Below are positions 24,921 to 37,074 of a stretch of DNA of 64,000 nt, one piece after another. The stretch spans positions 930,001 to 994,000 of the forward strand of contig KN832877.1 of assembly GCA_000827325.1 (NCBI GenBank). Reading direction: 5' to 3'. Position 1 is the stretch's first letter. Each line of letters starts with the position of its first letter. The notes below the pieces were generated by a model. The model did no database searches, was not told the origin of the DNA, and was given only the letters and a program-made list of their open reading frames with translations. Both the position numbers and the translations under genes were made by a program. This DNA is from Oidiodendron maius Zn (Eukaryota > Ascomycota > Leotiomycetes > Myxotrichaceae).

Positions 24921-26320
24921 GCTACGAGGTGAGATGAGATTTGGGAAGAGTACTATTGACAAGAGTTTCTTTGGAGGGAGAGTTAGTGCACCGTGTAGTA
25001 CATGTGACGCTTAGCATCGTCGTTCACTCCAATTAATACGCTTATTCTTGCTCCTATGAGTAGTCTTCCGAGCCACACATAGCAGGAGAGTAGAGTAGGG
25101 TGTTACTTTCGTACGAGGCAGACTACGCATGACACCTTATCTGGTGCGAAGTCAGGGCCAACAAATCACGTGGCAGCAGACCAATCTCACGGCAATCGCT
25201 CTTGAGTGCTCCCGTAAGTCCTGTTGTACGGAGGAGGCCTGGCCCGGAGCGTGATGCAAGGGAACGTGCGTTTCCCGAGAAGAAGAAATGTCCCGAGGTA
25301 GGAGCCCTAATTGCTTTTTCCTGTTGGGCTTTGGGAGATATTCGGCCAATATTCGGCCCGTAGAACATCGGGCGAGCGGGAATGGGGAGATGTGATACGG
25401 TGGCTGGCATGAGAGCACGAAAGGATGAGAGAGAGAAAGCGATCTTGTTGGGCCGGCGGGTCCCCGCTGACCGTGGTGAAGGCAAATTGTCATAAAAAAA
25501 TAATAATGTTATATGTGCAAACGCACCCACACTCTTAGAAGTATAAAATACTATGTCTTCAGCGATGACGCGAGCCAAGCGCAGACGTCGGCTTCTGTGT
25601 TTCTATATCCCGAGGTTGAGCACGTGATCCCCACCCGACTTCGTGCCGCCTTCCATCCCATCTTCCGTCACACAAATGCTGCCGTCGTTCTCGCCCATCC
25701 GCCGAGACAAAACGCCCGCCCAGTCTTTATTGCCCATTATTTCCCCTCCCTCTCCGATGGTGGTTGCCCTCCTTCCCCCCATATCCGAACCGAAGCTCCG
25801 CACTGTGCTCCTCTCGCCTTTGTCTCGCCGGCTTCCACTCTTTGATCCTCCCACTGCAACCGTCCACCCACCTCTGCTCCTCTCCCATATTCTCCTCAGT
25901 TCCATTCCTTTGGCCTGCGGCCTTCCAACATTCCTTTACCTTCTGCGACGACTTGCCTAGAGCTATAGGAACTCTCCGCTGCAACTCTTCCCCCCTCTTC
26001 ACCCCTCTCCGACAAATCCTTACCCTCCGTTTCCGGGCCTAAAAAGGCCCCCAACCGCCACGATTCCCTCCCCTCACTCCCTCGCTGCGATTCTATCGCC
26101 CGACGATACTGTGGTACCGAACGAACGATTGCCCTCTCCAAAACGCACGCACGAGGAAGCGTTTTCCGCTGAGCGACAATCTTATCTTCAACCCGCTTCC
26201 CCTTCCCAGGACTCCCGGGCCAGTATTGCGTCTGCGCTGCCTAGACCTGGTTCCCGGGGCCCGGATGACGGGGAAAGGGGAGCCTCTTTAGGAGGGCTGG
26301 AGGAGAAGAAGCCGCAGAAG
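24921..26320. other. Upstream region of the Zn2Cys6 gene
   Basis: 1.4 kb. The part from about 25640 to 26100 is strongly pyrimidine-rich, as seen in fungal promoters and leaders. Two CACGTG hexamers occur (about 25167 and 25620). From 25961 to 26320 the frame that leads into the zinc cluster stays open without an ATG, so part of this stretch may be coding (see findings). Confidence 0.45.
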
Positions 26321-28833
26321 ATGGTCCGGAGCTCTATCGCTTGCGCCCGCTGTCGGCGCAGCAAGGTCAAATGTACGGCAATTTTCCCCCGTTGGATATG
26401 ACATGTCACTAATCTTCAATAGGCGTGAATACTGGCGTCAATTCCACCTGCAAAGCTTGTTTCCAGAGCAGCAGGGAGTGTACGTACCCCCCTTCCGGTA
26501 CGTCGTCCACACCGAAGCGTCCGGAGGCCACAGGACCTAAACCAGAGGGCGACACGGAAGGCAGGAAGAGAGCACGCAAGCTTGAAGATGCAGGAGGGAG
26601 AGTCGGAGATCGGATGGAAGATGCGCTAGACTCACCAGTGCTCACGAGAAAGGTATGGGACGAGATCTATGACATCTTCAAACTGCATTTCTCCACCGAA
26701 ATGCCCTTCCTCCACCCGCCTACGTTCCGAAATCGAATGAGGCAGGCTTCCTACCCACGAGATCCTGCAACTGCCCTAACCGACAATCATGACGGGAAAG
26801 CTTTACTGCTCGGCGTGCTGACGCTCACGGCTCGGTTTCATCCGGACCTCGTTGCACACCACTCTCGTTCTGGAAAACATGGCGATCCATTGGATGCGAG
26901 TGAGTACTATGCTACGGCGCTCAAGGCGGCTTTTGGACCTACAGGATCAAATCTTACAAGCCCTTCTCTGGACGGAATTCAGTCGTTACTGATGCTGGCA
27001 CTCTATGAGTGGGGTCAGACGAGGGGTCTGACCGCGTGGGTTTATGCAGGGATCGCTATAAGGCTGGCACAGTCCATGGGCCTTGCATATGAGGACGATT
27101 CAGATACTCGCACCCTGAAACCCTCATTTCAGAGGGCCGGGCTTCCACTTAATGAGTGGGAGGAGGTAATTGAAAAGGAGGTTCGACGGCGCACCTTATG
27201 GAGCTGTTTCGTTATGGACCGAATGTTGTCGGCTGGGAAGTATAGGCCAACGATGATTGCTGCGGAAAAGCTACGGGTTCAATTACCATGCACGGATGAC
27301 CAGTTCCTCTTTGTCCGCGATGTTCGAACTTCCTTTTTAAATACGGATTGGATAGATGGAAATGCCTCTGCCAAATCGGGGATCGTCGACGACGACGGAG
27401 TGCTAAGCAGGTATCTTCGCTTGGTGGAGATCTTTAGCCGATTCTCTGAGTGGTCTTATTTAGGGGGTCGCAGGACCGAGAAGCAGCCTCCGTGGGATAG
27501 CTCGACAGAATTCTTTAAGCTTCGCCAGGAGCTCAAAGAGTTTCACGACTCTCTACCTTCAAATCTCACCTTCACCGAGGCAAATCTCTCCGCCCACATC
27601 GAAAAACGCAATGCCACAACGTACGCCTCACTTCATACGCTGTATTCATTATGTCAGATCATGCTGCATCGAGAGTATATTCCATTCATTGCACTCCGGT
27701 GTGAAAAACCACAAGGCCCTCTTGACGAGCCCATATTCCCTAAAGATAAGTTCCAGATCCCTGACGGCTTCTGGGAAGAGAGTGCCGCAAGTATGTGCAA
27801 AGCTGCGAGAGATATTGTCGAACTAGTACGAACTTGTCATGATAATAATGCGCTACCTGAATCGCCACAAGTAGGATTCGCAATCTGGCAGGCCGCTTTC
27901 GTTTGTGTCTACACTGCCCATTTTGAGCACATGGACACTCGGTACTATCTACACTCCCCTCACGAAGTGGAGCAGATGAACACAGCTGTTAAGCCGAACT
28001 ATTACGATGCTTTTGCAGTTAAACTCTTGAAAGAGATGGTTCCGCGACTAAAAATGGCTGGAGGATATGTGAAATCCCTTCGAAAGATGCACGATTACTA
28101 TCAAGGTGTCAAAAATGATTATTTTGATCGATTTAAGCACAAGCCTCTTGGTTGGGTTGGCGGCGGCCTCGAACAATACAAAATGCTCGAAAAGGAGCTT
28201 AAAGAGTTTGGCAGCCTCGAAGATCCTGAAAAGAATATTACCGAAGGGTCCGATATTGCCGATCAAGCGGGTTCTCGTGCAAGCCCAAATGATATTGGAC
28301 AAGGGCCTGTGAATGGGGAGCAGATGCAAGGCGTCGAAGCACCTCGCAACAATGGAGCCTGGGCTGCCATCAACACCACCGGCCCACCCGTCGAGGGAGA
28401 TGAACGATCCAGATACCCTCAGGGCCAAGGATACCAGCTTGGCGGCAATTACCAGCCGTCTAGCCAAAGTTCAAACCCACCAAGTTTATTAAGCACGGAT
28501 TCTACTTCGAGCATCAACTCTCCGTACCAAGCGTACCAACCGCAGCAACCCACCACTTCCTATCCGCATCATAACCGGCTTGCCGCCGGACCTCCAGGCA
28601 TGCTGACTGGTGCCAATGGTTATCCAGAGGTGGATAAGAATGAGGCCTGGATTACTTGGCACGAGTCGATCAGCATGGCTAACTCGAGGTTCGACAACTA
28701 CGCGCAGGATTTGCCAATGGACGGCAATTTCACATTTGGGGGCATCAGCCAGTCCAGCCCCAATTTCTTTGAAATTGTAGGACCTTATAGCCCTAATCTA
28801 ACTAATCCTGCACCGGGTTTCGCGTTGGGCTGA
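26321..28833 (+). CDS. Zn2Cys6 transcription factor with fungal-specific domain
   Basis: Fungal binuclear zinc-cluster regulator; target genes unknown. Exons are 26321–26372 and 26423–28833 (820 aa from this start). The 50-bp intron splits the zinc cluster: after joining, C-x2-C-x6-C-x8-C-x2-C-x6-C is complete (CARCRRSKVKC then STCKACFQSSREC). The middle homology (fungal_trans) region spans roughly residues 90–350, with DGKALLLGVLTLTARFH, LLMLALYEWGQTRG and RRRTLWSCFVMDRMLSAGK. The C-terminal 200 residues are Gln/Ser/Pro-rich, probably an activation region. The start is the only in-frame ATG; the frame is open for about 120 codons upstream without one, so a longer N-terminus from a further exon is possible. 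Confidence 0.85.
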
Positions 28834-29573
28834 GACGTACTGACGGATGGTGGATTGACTATGAGGAAAGGCGTTGGTGCTGGATGTAATTGTTGCTTTT
28901 GTACCATGAACGAAGTTTTGTCGGCGTCATTTGTGGAGGAGAGTGCTACTATTGCATTGATGTTATCTCCATGAAGCATGAACAGCTAAGGGCAAAACGT
29001 ACCCACAGTTAGGCACTGAATATGATACTTTACGACTCTAGCAGTGACTGTTATGTACATACGGAGACGCAGTAATGTTTATTATATCCATCTCCCTTCC
29101 GGTTACATTGCACTTCCCCCGCATTTATGTTCCTGGTCCCGTCAAGCCATATGACAGCTGTCTCCACCAAACTAGGAACCTCACGCCACCCTGGGACCTG
29201 GCCCCGGACTGATATCATTTCGGCCGTCTACGCGCACAGCCACACACTTACCCGCCAGTGGCGCTGGCTCCCAGTAATGTCATTGGTTACCCTAACAAAT
29301 GGGTTCTCAAACGTGCAACCTGGAAAGTCATCGAGGGAGGGGATGCTGTTGGGTACTAAATAACCGCCCACATGGCCAAGGTGATACGGAGGCACGCCGT
29401 GCCAAGACGTTCCGGAAAGTGGATTTTTGTCTCTCTCTGTTTCCCTAACATCTCTTAGTTTGTTGTAATCTACACCACTGCCGGCTTGCTTTGCTTTGTA
29501 CTGCTAATACCCCGTCTTGCATATGACACAGGAGTTGTCTATTGAGTAGGAGCTTAATTCTAGCAAGATCGTG
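28834..29573. other. Intergenic, Zn2Cys6 gene to spartin-like gene
   Basis: 0.74 kb between a stop and the next start, both on +. No coding frame, RNA gene or repeat is seen. Confidence 0.45.
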
Positions 29574-31369
29574 ATGGCGGGACATAATGTGAACAGGATC
29601 CTGCCCTGACAAGCGACCCTCTCGCTGACATCATACAGGACCCCAAACTGCTGTATGCCATCAATGGCATCAATGCTTATCATATCGAGAATGGCAAGGA
29701 GGAATGTCTCACTCCCTCCGGACCACAGACGCTCTCCCTCCTGATGGTGCCCACCTCCTCGCCCTTTCACGACTACGCCTCCATCGATTCTCAAACCCAG
29801 GTTGGAGAGGAGGACTTCTACTTGCACCTGCACCTCCCTCCCGAGCTCGATCTCCCTCTCCCTGCGACGACGCAGATATACTTCCAGCCGCCGAGCAGCT
29901 ATCTTATACCACGGGCCTGGGATCTCGGCCTGGAACGTGGCGCCTTCACAAGAATAGAATTCCCTGGTATTGGAAAGGGAGGTTCGCAGGATGATGTCGA
30001 TACCTTTGAGACTATCATTGCGCAATGCACGGCATTCCTAGAAAGGGCGCCGCCTCCAAAACCTCCGCGCCCGAGCAAATCGAGGTCGAAGAGCTCGAGG
30101 AGTCTGGAGGATGAACTGATTCCAGCTTATAATCCATCTGCTTTTAAGCCGGGGGAGGGCTATGTTCGGGGAAGTTCGAGTGGCTCGAGTACTGCTCGCG
30201 GACAGATTGTTCTTGTCGACGAGGAGAATGGAAGTGTTGTAGGCGAGCTGGGCGAGGGCTTTCACGTTGTTGAGGATAGCAAGATGAAACCTGGATCAAA
30301 AGGTTAGCCGCACAAAATGTCTGTGTGTCCAAATCTAATTCCTATAGATCCTGTCGTGATTACACTCCCTGAAGACGGATCTCAAGAGATTGGCGTCGAG
30401 CCTGCCACAGCTAAGCATATAGAAAAAGCCATCCACCCAGCGTATAAAAACTCAACTCTTGTCACTAAGGCCGCTGCGGCATCACGCCTTATCATCGCCA
30501 GCTCTGAGTATGTCTCCAAGACTCTCCACGCGCAAGCCGATCACTTCACACAGACCACCAAACCTAACCCCAAGCCCATGACTTTCACACCAACAACACA
30601 TGAACGCGTCCGCAAAGTGCACACATTTTCTTCGGGCGCGGCAGGCATGAGCTCAAAAGTCGTGGGTCATGTATCCAAGTACGCGCAGAGTATCGGCGCC
30701 ACTCTTCTCAAGCATACTAATCAGGGGGTCGGCTCTGATGGGAAGCCGAAAGAAGATTTCGAGCCCGGATTACTGAATAAGAGCATGATGGCTTTCTCTA
30801 CTATCGCTGATGGTGTCGATCATGCCGGACGCAATCTCCTAACTTCTAGTACATCCGCAGCGACAAAAGTCGTGACGTACAGGTATGGCGAGGAAGCGGG
30901 AGATATATCGAGGAGCATCGGAGGAAATATCAAGAACGTCGCCCTGGTGTACATCGACGTCACTGGCGTTTCCCGGAAAGCCATTGTCAAGTCAGTGGCT
31001 AAGGGTATGATCGTTGGGAGGATTGGCGACGGCAAGCATTTGATCGTTCCGGGAACGGAAGAGGAAGTTGAGAGCACTAGTCCCACGTCGTCTCAACTGG
31101 CGCCTGGTGTTGTACCTACTGTTGGTCGTGTGCCATCTGCTCTCGATAAGCGGAGTCCGACGAAACCGAAGAATCGGAAAGAGAAGGAGGCTACCGAGGG
31201 CTGGAATACGGATGATGCGTCTATGATGAGTGGCGGCAAGAGAAGTCCAACCGGTGTAGCTGAGGCGAGTCAACAATTCCCACCTCCGCCTCCCATATAT
31301 GGTAGTGGCATTGGTCAGATTATCGACGAGACACAGTACACGGGCGATTCGAAGGATACGTGGAGATAG
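29574..31369 (+). CDS. Spartin/senescence-domain protein
   Basis: Fungal relative of spartin and plant senescence-domain proteins, which associate with lipid droplets, endosomes and mitochondria. Proposed exons are 29574–29588, 29639–30302 and 30348–31369 (566 aa). Exon 1 is only 15 bp (MAGHN) and is inferred from frame, splice signals and the usual family start. Exon 2 begins DPKLLYAINGINAYHIENG and contains TPSGPQTLSLLMVPT. The 45-bp second intron joins GSK|DPVVITLPEDGSQEI. The senescence domain spans about 225–450: KAAAASRLIIASSEYVSKTL, SSKVVGHVSKYAQSIG, then a Gly/Ala-rich helical part. The tail is disordered. The domain call is good; the first exon is the weakest part. Confidence 0.82.
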
Positions 31370-32025
31370 CTTGTGATTTATAGCGTTCTCCATCTCATGA
31401 GGTATGATATGGATGCCGTGTGGATTGCCGCATAGGTACGGAATAATATTGACTACGTTCAGAATATATTGCTCTTTCCTTCTCACGATCTGAGCTTAGA
31501 GGTATTTTGAGCTTGCTCTTGCACATTGTTTGCCAATAACCTGTCTGAAATGAAATACAGTGAGTAGACTGGAATACTCCTAATTTATGGCAGCACAATA
31601 ATCAATTTGCGAATCTATAGCGTAAGGAGAGAGAGGGGGGAGGGGGGGCCCATCTGGACACTCAATCCGGCGTAGAAAAGGGGTTCACAGCTAGGCGAGA
31701 TGGCTTATTAATATCTGAATAAAGACGTTCTGTCGCGTCTTGCAACGCGATTCTAATGATAGTCCCCAGGATAATGTCCATGAATTCGATCAACTGCAGC
31801 ATAAAATTCTATCCAGTGTGTCTTTTACCTTGGGCATTTGTGAACAGAAGCTTTTCGGCCATGCTGCGAATCAATGTGCCGTTTTGAAATCGTAGGGTCA
31901 TTCATTCTACTAATCCACAACCTTGTGGACAAATTCAAGCCTAGGAGATTCAAAAACTCGTATGAAATTAACACAATAATTTTCATGGAACGAATTGCTA
32001 ATATATCGCATAGGATCCAGTCGCC
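31370..32025. other. Intergenic, spartin-like gene to GCP4
   Basis: 0.66 kb, AT-rich near 31900–32000, with a purine run (GAGAGAGAGGGGGGAGGGGGG) at about 31628. Presumed terminator and promoter. No gene is seen. Confidence 0.45.
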
Positions 32026-34339
32026 ATGCTCCACGAAATTCTCCTCTCCCTCTCAGGGCACCCCTCTCCACTGCTCACCGCCGACCACTCATCCCCCACC
32101 TCAGTCCTCTCCCCACCAGAAAAGGCCCTCTTGTCCTCCGTCAAGCACCTGAGCGATCTACACAGCAAGTTGCTCTTCTATACTGCGAGTCTTGCCTCCA
32201 CACACCTATCCACTATTTGCCAGGCTGTGGCAACGGCTATCCGGACCACACATCTCGCACAGTTCCAGCAGAAGGTGCTCGAGGTCGAAGATGGCATATT
32301 GCGAAAAGACGCGGGCAGTGTCGGAGCGTATAACATCGTTCCATTGACGGCTATTGTTGGGCAGTTCACTGGGTGGACAAGGAGAATGGAATGGTTCTTA
32401 GAACTTGCAGAGTTCATGATGCGGGGTAGTGGGGGAGACGTAAAGGGGTGCAGCGGGGCCATGGTCATTGACAGATTATGTGATGCCATGCAGACCGGAT
32501 ATACTGATATCGAAGAGGCTGCGCTGAGCCTGGTTAAGGTTGCGGAGACAGCATGGTTGAAGCAAGTCTCGGCTTGGATCCTCTATGGACGACTACCGAG
32601 TTTTGGGAGAGAGGACTTTTTTGTCCAGACTGCAGAAGATGATATAGATGTATGGTTCCCTATTTATACTTATTTGACGTACTTCTGACTGCATCTTCTA
32701 GGAATATCTGAGCAAGCCAGAATTGCTTCCTGCATTTGTATCTTCGTCAACGGCGGCATCGCTGCTGTTCATTGGCAGGTCCCTGAATCATATCCGAGTT
32801 AAGGGGATTTCGACTGCCACCTCTCCTGAGCTTGGATTATTATCGTCCCATCTAAAGCAACTTTCGTCGTTGACGTTTCCCGTCAACAGCTCCAATTTTT
32901 CGCGAGTAATTGGCTCAATCCGTCTGTCATTATCGCAAACTACACTTCAGAAACTCCTGCCTCTACATAGAGTGGTGGAAATACTATTCCTACTCCGTGA
33001 ATACTTTTTACTAGGGAGGGGCGAATTTGCTATATCTTTAATTACAGAGGCGGATGAGAAAATCCGGTCACGATGGCGCCGGTCTAATAATCTTGCCTAT
33101 GACAAGCGAGAGGGGATAGGGGATGTTGTTATAAAGGAAGGCGAAGTGTCAGCAATCCTGACGAGGACTTGGGCAGCTATGGGGTCTCTCCAAGGGCAGC
33201 ACGAAGATACGGATGAAGATGAACAGCTCGAACTCGCCAGAGAACTTGTGCAACTGGTTATCTTAAAGGGTAACCCTAGCACGACGAAAGGCAACCTCTC
33301 ACAAAGTTTAGCTCCACCAATTTCTACAACACCCTTTGAAAATCTACTGCTATCGGTTCCTGTTGCATTGACATTGCGGATACCGTCGCCGCTAGATATA
33401 TTTCTGGCACCCTCCGAAGTCCAAACCTACTCAAGAATCAACGCTTACCTTCTATCTATCCATCGAGCACATATACGCGTAACAGATATTTGGAAGATTA
33501 CATCGCTGCGGCGCGATCATCCCGCGCCTCCTGGACCCCCATACGGTAGCTCAACAATAGGCAGGAAAAGAGTTCATACTCTACGAGCAAGAGCTAAAGA
33601 GCGTTCAGAAGCGATGCGCAGTGTATGGGCCACGAGCAGCGCAGCTGTGTTCTTTCTGGGTGAGACTGAAGCCTATCTCCAAGGCGAAGTAGTGGAAGGG
33701 ACTTGGATAGGCTTCAAAAATTGGCTGAGTGGCGACTCCGTTTCACGGCCCGCTACATCGAAGGTTCAGGATGACGATCGGGACATATGGCTGGAAGCAG
33801 CAAAGGAATATACTCAGACGCAAACAGGCATCAGCCATACTCATGATCCGCAGACCCTTGCAGACGCCCATAGAAAATATTTGGCTGCCCTGTCGTCCAA
33901 TCTCCTCCTGACTACTCCCTCGTTCACAGATCCGCTTTACCACTTGCTTCAGCAAATCGACCACCTCGTCGCTCTTGTATATCGAGTACACACTATCTGG
34001 CAGTCTCTCGATCTCGAAGCTGATGAAGGCGTTGTAGATGCGTTTTCAGACTTCCGCAAAGAGGAGAAGGATGTTAAGGAACAGTTAGTAGTCATTGCCG
34101 GACGAGTCAAGGAAGCCATTGAGGAACTAGTGAAAAGTCTCAGGGACGTCGATCAAGACAAGGAAGGGTGGGCAAACGGTTTCGAAGAGTTGGTTCTGGG
34201 CCATGACGGCGCGTACGTGCCGACCAAAGTGGGAAGGGTGGATCGGCTACTAATGAAATTGGATTTTGGGGGTTGGTTTGATGTCAGGAAACGGCCAGGG
34301 GACGAGATACTGGCAGACTATGAGGACGATGAATTATAA
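32026..34339 (+). CDS. Gamma-tubulin complex component GCP4 (Spc97/Spc98 family)
   Basis: GCP4 is a non-core subunit of the gamma-tubulin ring complex that seeds microtubules at the spindle pole body. Exons are 32026–32649 and 32702–34339 (753 aa, normal for the family). The start MLHEILLSLSGHPSPLL is the standard GCP4 N-terminus. GRIP1 features include PLTAIVGQF and VSAWILYGRLPSF (WILYG motif). The C-terminal GRIP2 part holds LPLHRVVEILFLLREYFLLGRGEFA and, further on, LHQ-type helices. The 52-bp intron lies just after EDDID and restores EYLSKPELLPAFVS. Presence of GCP4 fits filamentous ascomycetes; budding yeasts lack it. Confidence 0.92.
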
Positions 34340-35395
34340 TGGTTAAAGTCGCTTACGAACGGTGTGTACATGGAGATACCCAAGGCGTTACAAAATAGTT
34401 CTCGGGAGAAAATGACCGATTTTCCTGCAAAAAATTCAGAACAGGCTTACTGCTACATTGGGAGCTGACACGGAGCTCATTAAACTGTCTCACTTCCCTA
34501 GACCTCGCTTCTCACTGCTACTGTACATAAAATATATCAGCCCAAGTGATTTAACTCAAGGGAATATCCACAATTCCAACCACGGCCACCACCTGCTAGC
34601 AGTCTACACAGCGAGGGATATGATATGCGTAGTTAGGGACATTCTCCTCTGAAACCAAATACGCTAGTCTATCCAGCGCCAATTCGTATTTCCACTTCCC
34701 TCCTGTTCAAGTGTTAGTGGTGCCCGCTGTCCTGCGCCAATCCCTGATGGGGACATTCTCCTCTGAAACCAAATACGCTAGTCTATCCAGCGCCAATTCG
34801 TATTTCCACTTCCCTCCTGTTCAAGTGTTAGTGGTGCCCGCTGTCCTGCGCCAATCCCTGATGTGATGGTGATACCGCAGCCTGCAACGGTCCTTCAATC
34901 GACAAACGTACCACCTAGTATTCCAAATGGCAGCGATGCCCCATGGGCTAGTGATTTGTGTTACAGCCATTTGCTTACGTAGATCTTCGATTTAATCGCT
35001 TAGCTCAATATTGTCCATGGCCGGAAACGGCAATTAGGTTCCTGCATTCGCCCTTCAATTCCCACCGTTTTCTTGCGAACTGAAACTTTGTACAGTTCTA
35101 CTGGGAAACAAAGGTAACGTAAAGGAATTATTTACATGGGAAACGTCATGGAAGAAGATAAACAGCGTAGTCAAGCATTGAAAGATTTCCGGGTAGCAAT
35201 CACTCATATTGTCGACTAGGTCTAGCTCTATAGGACAATGAGTTCTGTTTGGTATTTGTGATCGCTATGTACAATATAGAAAGTCATCTATCTCGATCCA
35301 ATTAGATCGTAATAAGACGAATTACATGTACACCAACCCATTGACATAGATTCCGTAATTTATATGCAGCTAAAATAATATAGAATGCCCACTTA
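34340..35395. other. Convergent intergenic with tandem duplication
   Basis: Just over 1 kb between two converging genes. It contains the 114-bp exact tandem duplication listed separately. The rest is AT-rich with no coding signal. Confidence 0.5.
34636..34863. repeat. Exact 114-bp tandem duplication
   Basis: Two head-to-tail copies (34636–34749 and 34750–34863) are identical base for base. Identity ends at the base before and the base after. The unit is non-coding on both strands and has no recognisable element. An exact copy implies a recent event or an assembly artefact. Confidence 0.95.
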
Positions 35396-36161
35396 TCATT
35401 CTTTTCTTGCGCCAACCGCAGCAACGGCTTTGGCGATAAGAGCTTCCAGCTGCGGGGGTCTAGCACCAACAAGCTCATCAAACTTTTCGCCATCTTTGAA
35501 GATCGTGAAGGTGGGCATAGCACGGATGTTAAGCTCCTGTGCAACATCGGGTGACTCGTCGACGTCGACCTGAATAAAGTGAACTACATCAGCGTATTGC
35601 TTGGCCAGCCTATTCAGATAAGTTAGCATGCAGCCAGTCATATGGGAATGAAAAGATTTGACACGTACTTATTAACAACCGGCTCGATCGCCTTGCAAGG
35701 GCCACACCACTCTGCAAACGCATCGATGAGAACGATACGCTTCTTATCGGCATTCTGGGCAGCTCTAAGCTGCGCCTCAGCGGCCTCATTCTTTGCTGCA
35801 TCCGCCGACAATTCCTTCCCTTCAAGGGGAAGTATACTTGGAGGAGTATTCGCGTCAAGAGCGGAATTTTTCAGGGTGTTTTTGTAGCGCTCTAGTCTAT
35901 TTGAGAAATGTTAGCTCTTAAAACCTAATTCAGGGAACAAGTACAGCAGGAGCGTTGCCATTGACTCGTTCCACGTAGTGGGCGTAAGGCAAGAGATACT
36001 CACTTATTGATTTTGTGCACTCCATCGCCAGCCATTTTGAACTGTGTTGTCTGGAATTTCCGGGTGAACGGGAGGGGTAATGAAGAATGATGAGGTTGAG
36101 TAGTTTGAACGAGCCTAATTGAATGCGCGGCGAGTCTTGAATGTCTGAAGAGGAGTGACAT
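35396..36161 (-). CDS. Thioredoxin, probably mitochondrial
   Basis: Small dithiol oxidoreductase. Exons on − are 36161–36004, 35896–35669 and 35609–35396 (199 aa). The active site WCGPC is in FAEWCGPCKAIEPVVNK; VDVDESPDVAQELNIRAMPTF supplies the cis-Pro motif, and FKDGEKFDELVGA completes the fold. Both introns leave a split Lys codon. Translation from 36161 gives a leader rich in Arg, Ser, His and without acids (MSLLFRHSRLAAHSIRLV), typical of mitochondrial import. A second in-frame ATG at 36035 (MAGDGVHKINK) would give a 157-residue protein without it. About 30 residues between the leader and the thioredoxin fold are unusual for a cytosolic thioredoxin. Confidence 0.9.
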
Positions 36162-37074
36162 CCACAATGATATATATATATGTGAGGTGTTGGAGTTGAG
36201 AGGATGGAGTTGCCGAAAGAGGGGAGGAGGTTGATTTCTAAGGGCCAACGGAAACGGCGAAGCTGACAGTGATGCCATATTAGTCAGCATGGCCCAGCCA
36301 GATGACTTGGAAGAGATATGGCGTGCTTACTGTAGAAACTTAATTAAGAATAGGAAAACTGTATCCTATTCGATCCTTTTCACGAACGTTCGCTCCTTTT
36401 CTTCGCCTTCTTTGCGGCGAAGGAATATATGATTAGTAATCAAGTCATAAGTATATGCTCACTTTGGTCGTCAACAGTGAGGCGTTCATAATTCCAAATG
36501 ACACTTCCAATTACTAGATTACATCCAGTCAGGCCAGAATGTATATTGCAGGCACCATAACTTTACATCCCTTGCCTCTCGGAATACAGACCCAAAATTG
36601 ATTTGAAGGAGTGACGCCGTCTTTATTCCCTCCATCCTGACTCCCTATGCAACCTGACAGAAATACAAAAGTCTATGTGCTACGTGGGGAATCAACCGTG
36701 ACAAGAACACCAAAATCCTGCGAATATTTAAGAAAACTGAACAAGTACCAGCGGCTGGAGGTGTTGCACCGGATATGGCAGAAAGGGCCAGGTGTAAACT
36801 ACCGCGGGACCGACGCGTCCATGAACTGAGAGGCGGCCAAGCGATAATAGTTAGGAAAGGTTGAAATGAGTGAGATCGTAGTCGTCCATTGCAAGGAAAA
36901 GTGAAATGAGTGTTGGTGTTGCTAATTTCGATAGGCTCAAATGCAAGGAAATGTCAAATGAATGTCGGTATCGATCTTTGATAGTCGCAAAGGTAAGGAA
37001 ATATTCAAATGAGTGTGATGCCTCTTTTCATCATAGTTAATGGTCGATTCGCTGGCAGTATAATTCCTAGTTCC
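36162..37074. other. Intergenic with degenerate tandem repeat
   Basis: 0.9 kb between two genes on −. It has a short TA microsatellite at about 36168 and the degenerate 50-bp repeat listed separately. No gene is seen. Confidence 0.45.
36851..37018. repeat. Degenerate tandem repeat, period about 50 bp
   Basis: Related blocks GCAAGGAAAAGTGAAATGAGTG, GCAAGGAAATGTCAAATGAATG and GTAAGGAAATATTCAAATGAGTG begin near 36891, 36943 and 36993, and a weaker copy begins near 36851. It lies just past the 3' end of the gene on −. Confidence 0.65.
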
